Shown: positions 12,162 to 21,884 of the stretch, in pieces
Layout of the letters: every line of letters begins with the position of its first letter
Numbering within the stretch: the first letter of the stretch is position 1
Assembly (NCBI GenBank): GCA_028753945.1
Contig: JAPNXP010000014.1
Coordinates: 3,968,001 to 4,032,000, forward strand
Length of the DNA: 64,000 bases
Direction of reading: 5' to 3'
Source of the DNA: Hexactinellida sp. DTS-2022
Taxonomy: Eukaryota; Porifera; Hexactinellida
The notes under the pieces: generated by a model
What the model was told of the DNA's origin: nothing
The model's database searches: none
What the model saw: only the letters and a program-made list of their open reading frames with translations
Program-made: the position numbers and the translations under genes

Positions 12162-12414
12162 AAGTAAATTAATAAAATACTATACTATAACGAAGGTTAA
12201 GTTAATTCGTATAAATAAATAATAATGAAATACCTGTATGAATGAAAAGGAAGAGCTTGGATGATCTTAATTAAATGATAAATAATAGCCTCTAATTACC
12301 ACATCAATGATAAATAGCAAATAGTGATTTCAATATCTAATAATAGACACCCATGAAGATTATATAAAAATGGAAACGCATTTGGCCTGCAACACATATA
12401 CATATACTGTAGTA

Positions 12415-12713
12415 CAGGGCTCTTCAATTAGTTTTATCCCCGGGCCACTACGTAACTGGAATAGCCATAAATTATTACTTATACGCTAATAACAAATAGG
12501 TAAGAATAAAACACATTATGTGATATACATAATATGGATACAAGCAAGGACGGATCCAGGCTAAATAAGTGGGGGGGGTGACCACCCCTCCGCACCGCCC
12601 CGGTGGATCCGTGCCTGGATATAAGACTACAAGTACAAGCAAGAAAGGCAATTGGGCATATTAATGCATGTGACAATTTAATAAAGAATATCGGGAAAAG
12701 TTGAAGAGCCCTG
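12415..12713. mobile_element. hAT-type MITE (CAGGGCTCTTCAA) with a second MITE nested in it
   Basis: Ends CAGGGCTCTTCAATTAG and, reverse-complemented, CAGGGCTCTTCAACTTT. Flanks CTGTAGTA and CAGTAGTA match at 7 of 8. Confidence 0.82.
12545..12617. mobile_element. 73-bp hAT-type MITE nested in 12415-12713
   Basis: Ends CAAGGACGGATCC and, reverse-complemented, CAGGCACGGATCC. Flanks GATACAAG and GATATAAG match at 7 of 8. Confidence 0.75.
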
Positions 12714-12721
12714 CAGTAGTA

Positions 12722-13050
12722 TATACTCATCGAAACCACGAAATAATTTCAAAATTGAATCTATAATATTAAAACACAAGGCTGGTATATGTATATGTGT
12801 AATATTTGTTTGTATGTTACGAGTTGATTAAAGAAAGTGGACGGTTTCCAGATGTGATTTTTGGCACACGCGAACAAGTTGAGGTTTCCACTCAAAATTT
12901 CTCACACCTCGACAAATTATGACCCTGAAAATTCACTTAATCGCACATAATTCGCGCCCAGTAAGAGATAAAAATCGGAAAATTTAATAAAACATGCACA
13001 TTAATGATGCGGACATGGTGGTCATACCAGATCGCCACTATGCTAAGTCA
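12722..13050. other. No gene seen
   Basis: AT-rich unassigned sequence with no recognisable coding region or repeat. Confidence 0.4.
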
Positions 13051-13345
13051 TTATCGCATGATGACGTAATCATTAAAATTTCACATTGTTAAATTTGACT
13101 AGTCGTGTTCGCCTAATAGCAATATTGCTCTATTAGCAAGTTACTTTTTGTCCCCAAGCGAGCATTTAATGTTAAATTTGTTCCTCTAATAGCAAGTTCG
13201 CCTATTAGCAAGGAAATTTCGTGCTTGCTATTAGGCGAACACCACTGTATATAGGCCTATTTTTGCTTTATAATCAATATTAGGAGTATATAAAATAGTT
13301 CTACCGCGAAGCAACCTAGCAAGCGAAGCGCACTAGTATTAATGA
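13051..13345. repeat. Dispersed repeat, copy 1, with a nested TA-type MITE
   Basis: Shares with 60581-60755 the stretches ATCGCATGATGACGTAATCA, TAGGCCTATTT and CCTAGCAAGCGAAGCGC in the same order. A MITE with ends GTGTTCGCCTAATAGCAA and its reverse complement (about 13106-13248) sits inside. Its right end reads CACTG|TA, as in pogo-like elements. Confidence 0.7.
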
Positions 13346-14210
13346 AGCCTATTATTAGGAAAAATTGGTATAATATAAAAATCGCGAGGGGCTATTAGCT
13401 CCAAAATACTTTTCTGAGTCGTATGATTTAAAAAATATTTTTATGGCTATTATTTACTTATGGGACAAAAAATGCCAAAATTGCCGTAAAATCTTCCCAA
13501 ATCGAAATCTAAAAATCGGGGCACAAGATGCACATCAATCAACAACCAGGTATTTATCCTGTAAATCTCAGAGCTCAAGCATAAAATTTCTAGCCAGAGC
13601 AGGAGAAACGGAGAAAAAAGGCAGTAAGATTAGAACTGGGCCACTACTTTAGTATAATCGGTACAGTAAAAAAAAAAACAGGAAGTGATTTCAATACTGG
13701 GCCGCTACACTATAGTATAGTAGGGACAGTAAAAATTAAAATTGATAATTGAAGAATTCTGTCTGCATCAAATATATTCGTAATTCTTTATGCACGATTT
13801 CTATGAGCTTTTATAATCATTGCATAACGGTTCACTATGATAATTATTATCGAAAATATTCTAGTTGAATTTTTTCACGAAAAATATTATTTCTAATTAA
13901 TGAATTTTTGGAAATAACGCAATAATATCAATTCCAATTGAAGATTGGGAATAATTTGGATCAGGAAACTTACCTTTATTGTCCTGTTATTCTGGACTAA
14001 CACACCGACAATAATTGTGTTTTTAAATCAGTAGTAATTTAATGAACAAATCATCTATTCCTTATGAAGCTACCTAAATTACTATTACATGATATATCAT
14101 ATCAAAATTAAATAACTTTTGTCCTCTTGGAGGACATGAGATATCTCTGATAAAATAATTGATAGAATCTAATTGGTGAATTATAAGCTTTTTGATTGCT
14201 AGCAAGTGGT
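13346..14210. other. No gene seen
   Basis: AT-rich. GGGCCACTAC followed by TTTAGTATAATCGG-like motifs occurs twice around 13630-13730, perhaps a small decayed repeat. An open frame at 13443-13652 has no recognisable domain. Confidence 0.4.
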
Positions 14211-14218
14211 ATACCAAC

Positions 14219-14848
14219 TAGAGCACTGCGCGGGGCGGGTTGCGGGACCCGCAACCCGCGGGTTCTTGCGGGTCGGGTGCGGGTCACGGAATCGTAATGC
14301 GGGGCGGGTGCGGGTCAGAGATTCTTACTGCGGGTTGATGCGGGTCAGCGCGGGTTTGCGCAAGAGTTCTCGCTAAGGATTATTTGGGGGTGCAGTGTCC
14401 ACTAATTGTAACAATGTACCCCTCTATAGTTCCTAAACAAAATTAATGATCAATATAATCTTAAGATGGCAGAAGTCTTGCGATGGAACGAATTGTACGG
14501 TGAATTATTTCGTATTCCCGAATAATAAACACGTAATTCTATGTTCAAATTTCCGCCCAAAACATATTGCCGTCTTCTTTATTCCTTAATGATGTAAATA
14601 TTATTGTGCCCGCATTGTGCGCCGAGTGTTTACACCCTATTATATAATCCTAGCGATAATACTGGTCAACGAGTTTTGGTGCGGGTTGGTGCGGGTTGGT
14701 GCAGGTTGAGCGCGGGTTAATGTGTGTTAGTTGCGGGTTGGTGCGGGTTCATTGGTTTATATTGTCGGATTTGCGGGGCGGGTGCGGGTCAATTACTAAT
14801 AGATGCGGGGCGGGTGCGGGTCCCGCATATGACCCGCGCAGAGCTCCA
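14219..14848. mobile_element. Non-autonomous hAT (TAGAG type) with GCGGGT subterminal arrays
   Basis: Ends TAGAGCACTGCGCGGG and, reverse-complemented, TGGAGCTCTGCGCGGG. Perfect 8-bp duplication ATACCAAC at 14211-14218 and 14849-14856. Both ends carry dense GGTGCGGGTC / TGCGGGTT repeats, very GC-rich against the surrounding DNA. AT-rich core, no gene. Confidence 0.9.
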
Positions 14849-14856
14849 ATACCAAC

Positions 14857-15177
14857 ACAATGATACAGTATCCAACAAAGTAGAAATTAGTTCTCATTCA
14901 TCTCAATCAGAGTCAAGGATACTTACCCTGCGGTGCGATAAATCCGTTATTGTGAACTTGTCTATAGTTGCGGAAATATTTTGAATAGTTGCAATCCCGT
15001 TTCTAGTCTTGGTCCCAGTATGGTAAATTATTATTCGCTCGTACACTACTATTAAAGATCAGAATCATCAATAAATATTACTTGTTCAACAATGAAAAAT
15101 CATTTGGTTTGGTTGTGATTGGATGAATTCTTAATTGAATTAGTACATTAATGCATAATAATGTTCTGAATATATAC
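14857..15177. other. Downstream flank of MCM3
   Basis: AT-rich sequence past the presumed MCM3 3' end. No gene or clear repeat. Confidence 0.4.
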
Positions 15178-15183
15178 TTTAAT
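15178..15183 (-). promoter_or_regulatory. Candidate MCM3 poly(A) signal
   Basis: The minus strand reads ATTAAA about 100 bases after the MCM3 stop codon. It is a common variant of the AATAAA hexamer. In such AT-rich sequence a chance match is likely, so this is only a candidate. Confidence 0.3.
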
Positions 15184-15279
15184 TGGGATACAATATAAAG
15201 TTCGTTTATCAAAAGGTAGGATTGAAAAAGTGATACTAGTTTAAAAAAACTATACTAATAAATGAAATAATTAACCTAA

Positions 15280-16192
15280 CTATATCAGATAAATCATGTC
15301 TTCAGATACCATTAGTTGATTACACGCTTGCATTTTGGACAAAAGATTTAGCATAGTTTCACGAGTATACGTTTCACTCTGAGTGACATTATTAATGAAA
15401 GAAAGTAGTTCGCTGACTTTCATCAATTGAGTGTGTTTTTCAGAAAAAGTAAGGAAAACCAATCCTTTAAACGTATCAAATTCTTGCTCAGAAACAAGAT
15501 TGGATAATATTGCAATTGATTCGCAATTCGATGAAGTGGTACTTTCTTGATTATTAAAATTACTTGAGAAATGTGAGGATAAATTCGTTTCTCCAGCGCT
15601 TTTTGAAACTATAGTTTCATTACTTTTCCTATCAACTTGAGTTTTTATATGCAACTCTTTAAAATAAGCAAAATTTATCATAGAAATAGCAGCATATACA
15701 TCAATAGAGTCAATGTTTCTATTAATGCGAGATTTTGCATGCGCTGTAGATAGTCTGATCAATGATTCAAGAGTGCGCGCAGTAATAGGTTGAGTTTTTG
15801 CAATATTATGTTGGGTGATATCCTGGGTTCTAAGCCTTGTATATTCTGTCGATATCAAATCGCAAGCCGCCGATGTCAACGTAGGTTTTAAAGCACGAGC
15901 AACTTGGAGATATTTTGCAAAAAAAGTATGAGAAAACACTCTGCTATCCGAAGAAAGAATTTGTTCGCCATGAAGTAACTCATTATAGTCTTCGAAAACA
16001 TTTTCAGTACTACCTGAATCCGGTAATAAATTAAATGAACTAATTGAAAAGTTGTTAAACGAATCAAACCTAATAGGTTCTCCATCTGACTCTAAATCGG
16101 ATCTGAATCGATGCATTCTAATAACATGTTCTGCAATTCGTTTGTCGCTTTCAACTTCAACAGTATCAAGTAAGATGAAGATTAAATCAAAT
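15280..16192 (-). CDS. MCM3: MCM3 terminal exon (arginine finger to C-terminus)
   Basis: This last coding exon starts after acceptor TTCTAG (AG at 16194-16193). Its first base completes the Arg of the SRF arginine finger. It continues FDLIFILLD and HVIRMHRF, typical of MCM3, then the lid and C-terminal winged-helix region. ITARTLESLIRLSTAHAKSR is the sensor-2 helix region. The protein ends in MVSEDMIYLI, close to the conserved MCM3 terminus, with TAG at 15282-15280. About 303 codons agrees with the usual length of this part of MCM3, so nothing seems missing. The middle (NNFSISSFNLLPDSGSTENV) is a low-complexity linker where MCM3 proteins vary. The 913-nt exon carries no stop or frameshift. 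Confidence 0.95.
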
Positions 16193-16890
16193 CTAGAAAA
16201 TGTAATCTTAGAAATAAATGATTGATAATCAAATAAAAATACTTTTAAAATACAATAAGTATACAAAAGTATTAGAAACACAATTTTTGTTGATAATAAA
16301 TGTGGCCAGCGAGCAGATACAATAAGTAAGATAACTGAGCATATAATAATTGGATCACTCCGACGACAGTGCCCGGATAAGGTAAATTAAATTGTGAAAA
16401 TTGGCATTGAAATTTTTGATCAAATTTAGACAATAATTTGTTAATAACTCAAAGAATATTATTCGCATAAAATTTCATTCTAATAACGAAGTAAGGCAGT
16501 ACGCGAAAGAACACAACCACACCTCAAACGCTTTGTCGTTGTAATGTAGTTTCATACTTCTCAATCTAAATATTAAAAGCACAATCAATTGTTGTCTGTG
16601 TGTGTGTGATTGTTTGTTTGTCCAGAATTAATAGGAATGACCATTAACTTTAATAATCAGAAAATTAGCATTGCAAGGATAATTTTACACGCTGACAACG
16701 ATCTTTTGGCTTTCTTAACGAAATAACAGGATTATGACATCATAAAATCACATATTTTGGCATTATTATTTCAGTTTTTATCCGATTCGCCCACAATATT
16801 AAATGGGAAGACAAAACGAAATAAGACACACAAACAAATTTATGGGATTGTGAAATCACATAGGAACTATTTGGATTTAGCTGTTAAGCC
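16193..16890. other. MCM3 intron sequence beside the last exon
   Basis: AT-rich intron. The first bases on the MCM3 side form the acceptor of the terminal exon. No other gene or convincing repeat was seen before the MITE starting near 16893. Confidence 0.5.
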
Positions 16891-17311
16891 CACCATACAC
16901 GATGCAACTTTTGCACGCAACAATACTGCATCCAATATGTTGCATGTAACATTTATTTTCGTGCAACATTGTTGCATGGAAATTACTTTATTACACATCG
17001 TAAATATTGTTTTAAATAAGTACTATACGTATAATACCAATGGATTTGTTATTTTCCAATTCAATATTATGACAAACCACACGTTGTCGTATCCGCATTC
17101 CAATATAAATACTTCGCCGGAGGAAATTGCATTTGATCCGTCAACGCAAAAGGAGAATCTCCTGGGTTATGGATTGGATCTAAATCGAGAGACGCAAGGT
17201 GCATTTCATCAATTGATTAAATAAATTTGTTCATTGACAAATCAGTTATATAAATTTCGTTGGGATGAATCGTCTGTCCAGTGATAAGGCATATCCATTT
17301 GGTATTCTTAG

Positions 17312-17525
17312 CAGTGGCGGCGCGAGGGGGGGGCGCGGAGGGGCGGCCGCCCCCCCCCCAGATTTTGGTCCGCCCCCCCTGGGGGGGGGCGAAAATGCAG
17401 TGTTTACATAAGAAAAGCGGCCGTTCCCAAGCAAGGAAGTCGGGAAATTATCATTTAAACTGTATGTCCGCCCCCCCAGCACATCCGTTCGCCCCCCCGA
17501 GGTTTCATCGCTGGCGCCGCCCCTG
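17312..17525. mobile_element. hAT-type MITE, G/C homopolymer-rich
   Basis: Ends CAGTGGCGGCGCGAGGGG and, reverse-complemented, CAGGGGCGGCGCCAGCGATG. Perfect 8-bp duplication ATTCTTAG at 17304-17311 and 17526-17533. Confidence 0.92.
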
Positions 17526-17579
17526 ATTCTTAGCCAGAACTAAATATTTTAAAATATCGAGGTTGAAACCGATTACTGA

Positions 17580-17880
17580 TATATTTGGTTGAATCCAATT
17601 TTATTTGCCGAATAGTTGATATTTGGTTGCCAAACTGATATCAGTAGTCGGTATTCGGTTGCCAACCTGATATGATATGATATGATATCACTATTCGGTA
17701 TTCGGTCTCCCGACGAATATTATCAGTATTCGTATTCGGTTGACGTAGGGAATATTATCAGTATTCGCATTTGGTTGAAGCATTCGAATAGTATCAGTAT
17801 TCGTTATCGGTTACTCAACCGAATATCAGTATGCGTATTCGGTAGGGCAACTATCCATGAATACCGATATTCGGTTCGAG
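17580..17880. repeat. Degenerate tandem repeat of TATCAGTATTCG / ATTCGGTTG
   Basis: The words TATCAGTATTCG and TATTCGGTTG recur many times in both orientations with a loose period of about 40 bp, plus a TGATA microsatellite near 17670. The pattern looks like the subterminal repeats of a hAT element. Confidence 0.7.
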
Positions 17881-17881
17881 C

Positions 17882-18166
17882 CAGGGGTTTATCTAGGATT
17901 TTCGTGGCTAGCATTTTATTATGGAGGTATACATTTTCCGGCACCCTAAAAGTAATAGCCAAGATACATAATCAGTATAATTCAATGATGTGGTACTATT
18001 TTAAGGAGGTAAATCGTTACGGTACACTAACAGTGTTTATCCATCATTTCTGTCCTGAAATTTACACCCGGCACCTAAATCGAATCGCAATTCACGCATT
18101 TCTTTTACCACAACTCATGCCTGGCAGGTACTTAAAGTGCCGGCCGGGAACCTAGATAAACCCCTC
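17882..18166. mobile_element. hAT-type MITE (CAGGGGTTTATCTAGG)
   Basis: Ends CAGGGGTTTATCTAGG and, reverse-complemented, GAGGGGTTTATCTAGG. Perfect 8-bp duplication GTTCGAGC at 17874-17881 and 18167-18174. Confidence 0.9.
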
Positions 18167-18400
18167 GTTCGAGCGGTAGCAACCTTGTTATATATACAAC
18201 CAAACCTCCCTTATCAGGGCAATGTTGTCCGGTGGCTGCCATAACTTGGAATTTGCCCGGATCTCAGAAATACAATGGTTAGTTCATATGCAGTTCATAT
18301 TGCACAACAATCATTATACACGGCGCAACAAAGTTGCACGCAACATTTCAAAATACACGATGCAATTAAGTTGCATAGAAATCTTTTGCATCGTGTATGG

Positions 18401-19018
18401 AGGTTTTACAATTTTGATTCAATCGACATACAATTTTGTCATATTAGAAAATAGATTGTAATGTATCTCCCTAATTTTTAAAAATAATTTTTATAATTAA
18501 TCTGCGCCAGGCAATAATAAAAATGTAACATCCTATTGCTGCGTCATTGCACATATTGAGGTTTGATGATTTAATTTTCACCTACACTAATTTCGAAATT
18601 GCATTATTTGATTAATCCAGTTTGGCTTCCATCAGTTTACTTCTATTCGTGATGTACTATTAGCTTACGTCAATCAAATAATTATAACCTTTATATCTGT
18701 ATTATAATAATTAATAATTATTTGGCGCCATTTTGGTAGGTATATGCCTCTATAATTAGTTACCGAAAACGATTATTGGTTTTTATTTTTATATCACATT
18801 GACGAATTTCATTATTGTTATGCCTCCCAAACTGTCGCCAGGGATTCAGGGGGAGAGGCAAATTCAAACTGAAGCTGACCGGAAGAGTTGGGAGTGAGCT
18901 AACGAGACTTCAAAGTAGACCCGACTTTAGTCTTGATACGTGAAGGGGGCTTCAATCTGCTATACGAGATGGGAGCCGTAGAGTGAACTTACCAAGCGCC
19001 TCGATAACCTGAAAGAAA
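18401..19018. other. No gene seen
   Basis: AT-rich, then a more GC-balanced stretch from about 18830 leading into the tandem repeats. Nothing recognised. Confidence 0.4.
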
Positions 19019-19230
19019 ACTAGTCGACCTATTTAGGCTCTCAGACTAACGAGGAAACTGCTGCGTGCGCGCCTCGATAGGCAGAGAGAATATAAGTAGG
19101 CCTATTTAGGCTCTCAGACTGATGAGGAAACTGCTGTCCGCCTCTATAAGAAGAGAGAATACCAGTCGGCTTATTTAGGCTCTCAGACTGATGAGGAAAC
19201 TGCTACGCGCCTGAATAATCAGAAGGAACA
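19019..19230. repeat. Three tandem ~70-bp units
   Basis: Each unit starts AGTMGRCCTATTTAGGCTCT and continues CAGACTGATGAGGAAACTGC (CTAACGAGG in the first unit), then a variable GCGCCTC part and AGAGAGAATA. Copies begin near 19022, 19096 and 19161. Function unknown. Confidence 0.85.
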
Positions 19231-19960
19231 TCGTAACATGCTGAGAGGAGAAGAGACAGGAGAGCAGCATGCTGAGTGTTTGCAGGAAGGGTTGAGTTAT
19301 ATGCCAATTCACTTACTTCTAAGTCTGCCTTGAAATTAGATAGGTAACAATCTACCTGTGAAGTTGCTGATAACTTTAGAGCTGAGTTTTCAGTTGGAAA
19401 TATGTGGTGGCGCCTATACAGCTTAACTACAAACCTGAGATTCCATTGGACTCGCAATGGTTGATTACCCAATATACAACCCAAATAATAACAATAGGAG
19501 GCATATTTTATCCTAGAATGAAAATTAGAAACTGGCCTCTTTGTTTTATGGCCTTCTCGGCGACATATATAGCCATATATTAATTAGGCCATGATGACGT
19601 CAATCCGTATTTTCTCCTTCAGACAGGTAATATACGTTATGTGAGAGCATGAAGGTGCAGACATGAGGATGACGATTCGAGCTGAGGTGCTTCTGACCCC
19701 CGTCGGTAAAACTCCCCCACTGCCCATGAGATCGCCGTTATTATGCCTGGAGACGGATAAAACGAGTAGGAAGCCAACAGAGGCATTGTACTGCACGCGA
19801 GGACCGAGACCCACCGCGCCTAGGATCCCAGCATTGTGTGCTCATACTCCTCGAGGTTAGTACTACTGATTGATTGAGATTAGGAATTGCTGTTCACTAT
19901 GTACATACGGCGATATTAAAGTAAACTATAATAATCAAGATTATATTTCTCGCCGTCTTT
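19231..19960. other. No gene seen
   Basis: Two long shadow-like open frames overlap at 19584-19860, without any known motif. The region is more GC-rich than its surroundings and lies just upstream of Helitron helicase sequence, so it may be decayed Helitron sequence. Confidence 0.35.
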
Positions 19961-20470
19961 TGATGTGTTCTAGGAATTATACAACTGATTTTATCAATCA
20001 ATACGTTATGAACCTGATTAAGCGCTGACTCGGTAGGCGAGGAGCAGGCGGCTATGTACCACACTGAATTCTTAAATTATATTACACTTAATGGTTTGCT
20101 TAAGGTTTACGCTTCTATTATTTTATTGCGCAGTCTTGATCCGATTCAAGGAATGTGTAACGGCACTCGGTTAACTGTAAAGCATTCCTGAATCGGATCA
20201 TTGACGCTGAAATTGCTACAGGTGTTCATAAGAGTAAGCGAGGTTTTATTCCCCGCATTCCCATGACTCCATCTCACTCAGACTTTCCATTTGTACTCTG
20301 AAGGAGGCAGTTTCCAATCCGTCCTGCCTTTTGTATTACCATTAACAAAGAAAAGGATAGAGCTTAGAAAATGTGGGCCTATTCCTACCATCTCCGAATG
20401 CTATTTTAATCCATGGAAAACTTTATGTTGCTTTATTAAGTAGAGTTTAAAATCCTAACTGCTTAAAAAT
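19960..20470 (+). pseudogene. Helitron helicase C-terminal fragment
   Basis: Translated across frames, the plus strand gives the end of a Helitron PIF1-family helicase: LSADSV, YHTEFLNYITLNG, ILLRSLDPIQGMCNGTRL, then GFIPRIPMTPSHSDFPF, RRQFPIRPAFCITINK and a decayed final motif near 20400-20460. In intact elements the middle block unwinds DNA during rolling-circle transposition. Several stops (for instance in FVL-stop-RRQF) and frame changes show it is dead. The Rep nuclease and earlier helicase motifs are absent, and the diagnostic hairpin-CTRR end was not located. Confidence 0.78.
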
Positions 20471-20479
20471 TATGGTATG

Positions 20480-21876
20480 TGGCGGCACACCTCCTCATCT
20501 GGTGGAGCCTGGGTTATTATCACAGGTCCGGTACATACTATGGATATTGATTTGCTCAACTGTTCCATCAATAACTTGATTCCCCTTATGCATAGGAGCA
20601 GTGTATTATACAGCAATTTGTAAATACGCTCCTAATCCTCATCTGATGCAATTTTCATACGCCTAAATCACAAATTAATGTTGCGGTATAGGAGAAGATA
20701 CCAAATTTTCTCCCTCCTAATTAAATTTAGAGAAAAATCATACTCTAAAAGGAGCGTCTCGCGTTCCTGGATAATTCCTTGCATAGGAGGATTGCCAGTA
20801 GTATTGGGTTGGATATAGAAACTATTTTATTGGCTAGACAATCTTACTAATAATTTGATGCACAACTACTGTTCGTTGGAAAATAGATTGGCAAATACAT
20901 TTCACATTAATATTTCTTTAGTACAAGTATTTGCCCATGTTAAATGTTTGTATCGAGCATTATCCCATATTATATTTGGTATTGAATCGAAATATGAAAT
21001 GATAAAGCAGAATCTGATTGGTAGACTCATGTCAAGTCCACAACACTTCCCGAATGTTGTAGAGAAATCAGGTTTGCTCTCTGAGCAGGAATTGCATGAA
21101 TACGTACAACGCATTTCTGCTCCTTATGCATAGGTACTGACGTTCAGCTGAGGATGCTAGGAGCTTTATCTGGCATATACGTCGTCTCTATTATGCACCG
21201 AAATGGATTGCAATTACTGGAGACTAGACCCTGTGTATACCCATGGTCAACGAACAAGTTAAATATTATGTGATTCAACCTACCATGGTCAAACTAAGCG
21301 AAAGTGTATCATCGCATACACCACCATGTAGGTTCTGAACATTTTGAAACTTTTACTTAATAACTCAATAAGGTTACATCAGTATTTGATATCCCTCTGA
21401 CTATTATATTGGTTGGATAGTGATTCAGCTGTATATGATAGCTGTATGTCCACAGCTGCAGTGTAATATCTACTGTTGTGTGATTCTCCTGATGGATGTG
21501 AATGAGATCCCTCTGCTTATTCTTTCGTGCTAAATTGAATTGGTTAGGGAGGGATTCAGCTATTATTATAGCTGTATGCCACAGTTGCAGTCTATGCAGG
21601 GTTCTGTAACCCATCGAAAAATATGAACCTAGCAATTCTACCTCACGATGATCCAATCAATAAATATACGAAAACATATTTAATTTAATCATAGTCTTAT
21701 GAAAATGTGTTGATATATTTAGCCAAGAGTTTTTGAGAGCGAAATTTAAAAATAGTAATATTGATTTCATAATTTCGCAAGATTAACCAAAAATTACTTT
21801 TGTCAACGATGCAACGCCGTGGGCTCGCCCCGAATTGTGGTGTAATTTTTACAGGATCGCCCTTAATTATAAAGAA
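20480..21876. other. No gene recognised
   Basis: A 92-codon plus-strand open frame (20855-21133, MMHNYCSLENRL...) has no motif I know and may be a transposon remnant. Near 21410-21590 a GATTCAGCTRTA / ATAGCTGTATG / CACAGYTGCAGT block occurs twice. Confidence 0.35.
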
Positions 21877-21884
21877 CCCTGAGG

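Larger units (their letters stand above)
8190..12390. mobile_element. Large inverted-repeat (fold-back) element, heavily nested
   Basis: The left arm (about 8260-8690) and right arm (about 11961-12385) are inverted copies. Shared stretches include TGGAAACGC at the outer ends, TTATATAATCTTCATGGGTG, AAGATCATCCAAGCTCTT and TCATTCATACA. The left arm has an extra GCGAAACGC-rich outer segment. Both arms and the core are interrupted by later insertions (8416-8605, 8691-9400, 10495-11611, 12029-12161). No transposase was seen, so the superfamily is unknown. Confidence 0.65.
16893..18400. mobile_element. Element with CCATACACGATGCAA ends, nested
   Basis: The left end CCATACACGATGCAA and its inverse at 18386-18400 bracket 1.5 kb. 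TTGCAY and GCAACA motifs repeat near both ends, as subterminal binding repeats do. Two hAT MITEs (17312-17525, 17882-18166) lie inside. The target duplication is not clear. The open frames inside match no known protein. Confidence 0.55.

Noticed and set aside
15888..16085. A 65-codon minus-strand frame
   Set aside because: Alternative frame inside the MCM3 terminal exon.
17246..17526. Proline/glycine-rich open frames on both strands
   Set aside because: Translations of the C- and G-runs in a hAT MITE with a perfect target duplication.
19100..19215. Functional hammerhead ribozymes in the tandem units
   Set aside because: The core halves CTGATGA and GAAAC are separated by one base, leaving no stem II, and the first unit has CTAACGA instead. 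Kept only as a weak finding.
20130..20210. Inverted GATCCGATTCA / TGAATCGGATC pair as a Helitron terminal hairpin
   Set aside because: It lies inside the helicase coding sense (LDPIQGMCNGTRL to NRIIDAEIATG), not at an element end, and no CTRR follows.
20855..21133. A 92-codon plus-strand frame as a real gene
   Set aside because: No recognisable domain, no exon neighbours, next to dead Helitron sequence; left unassigned.
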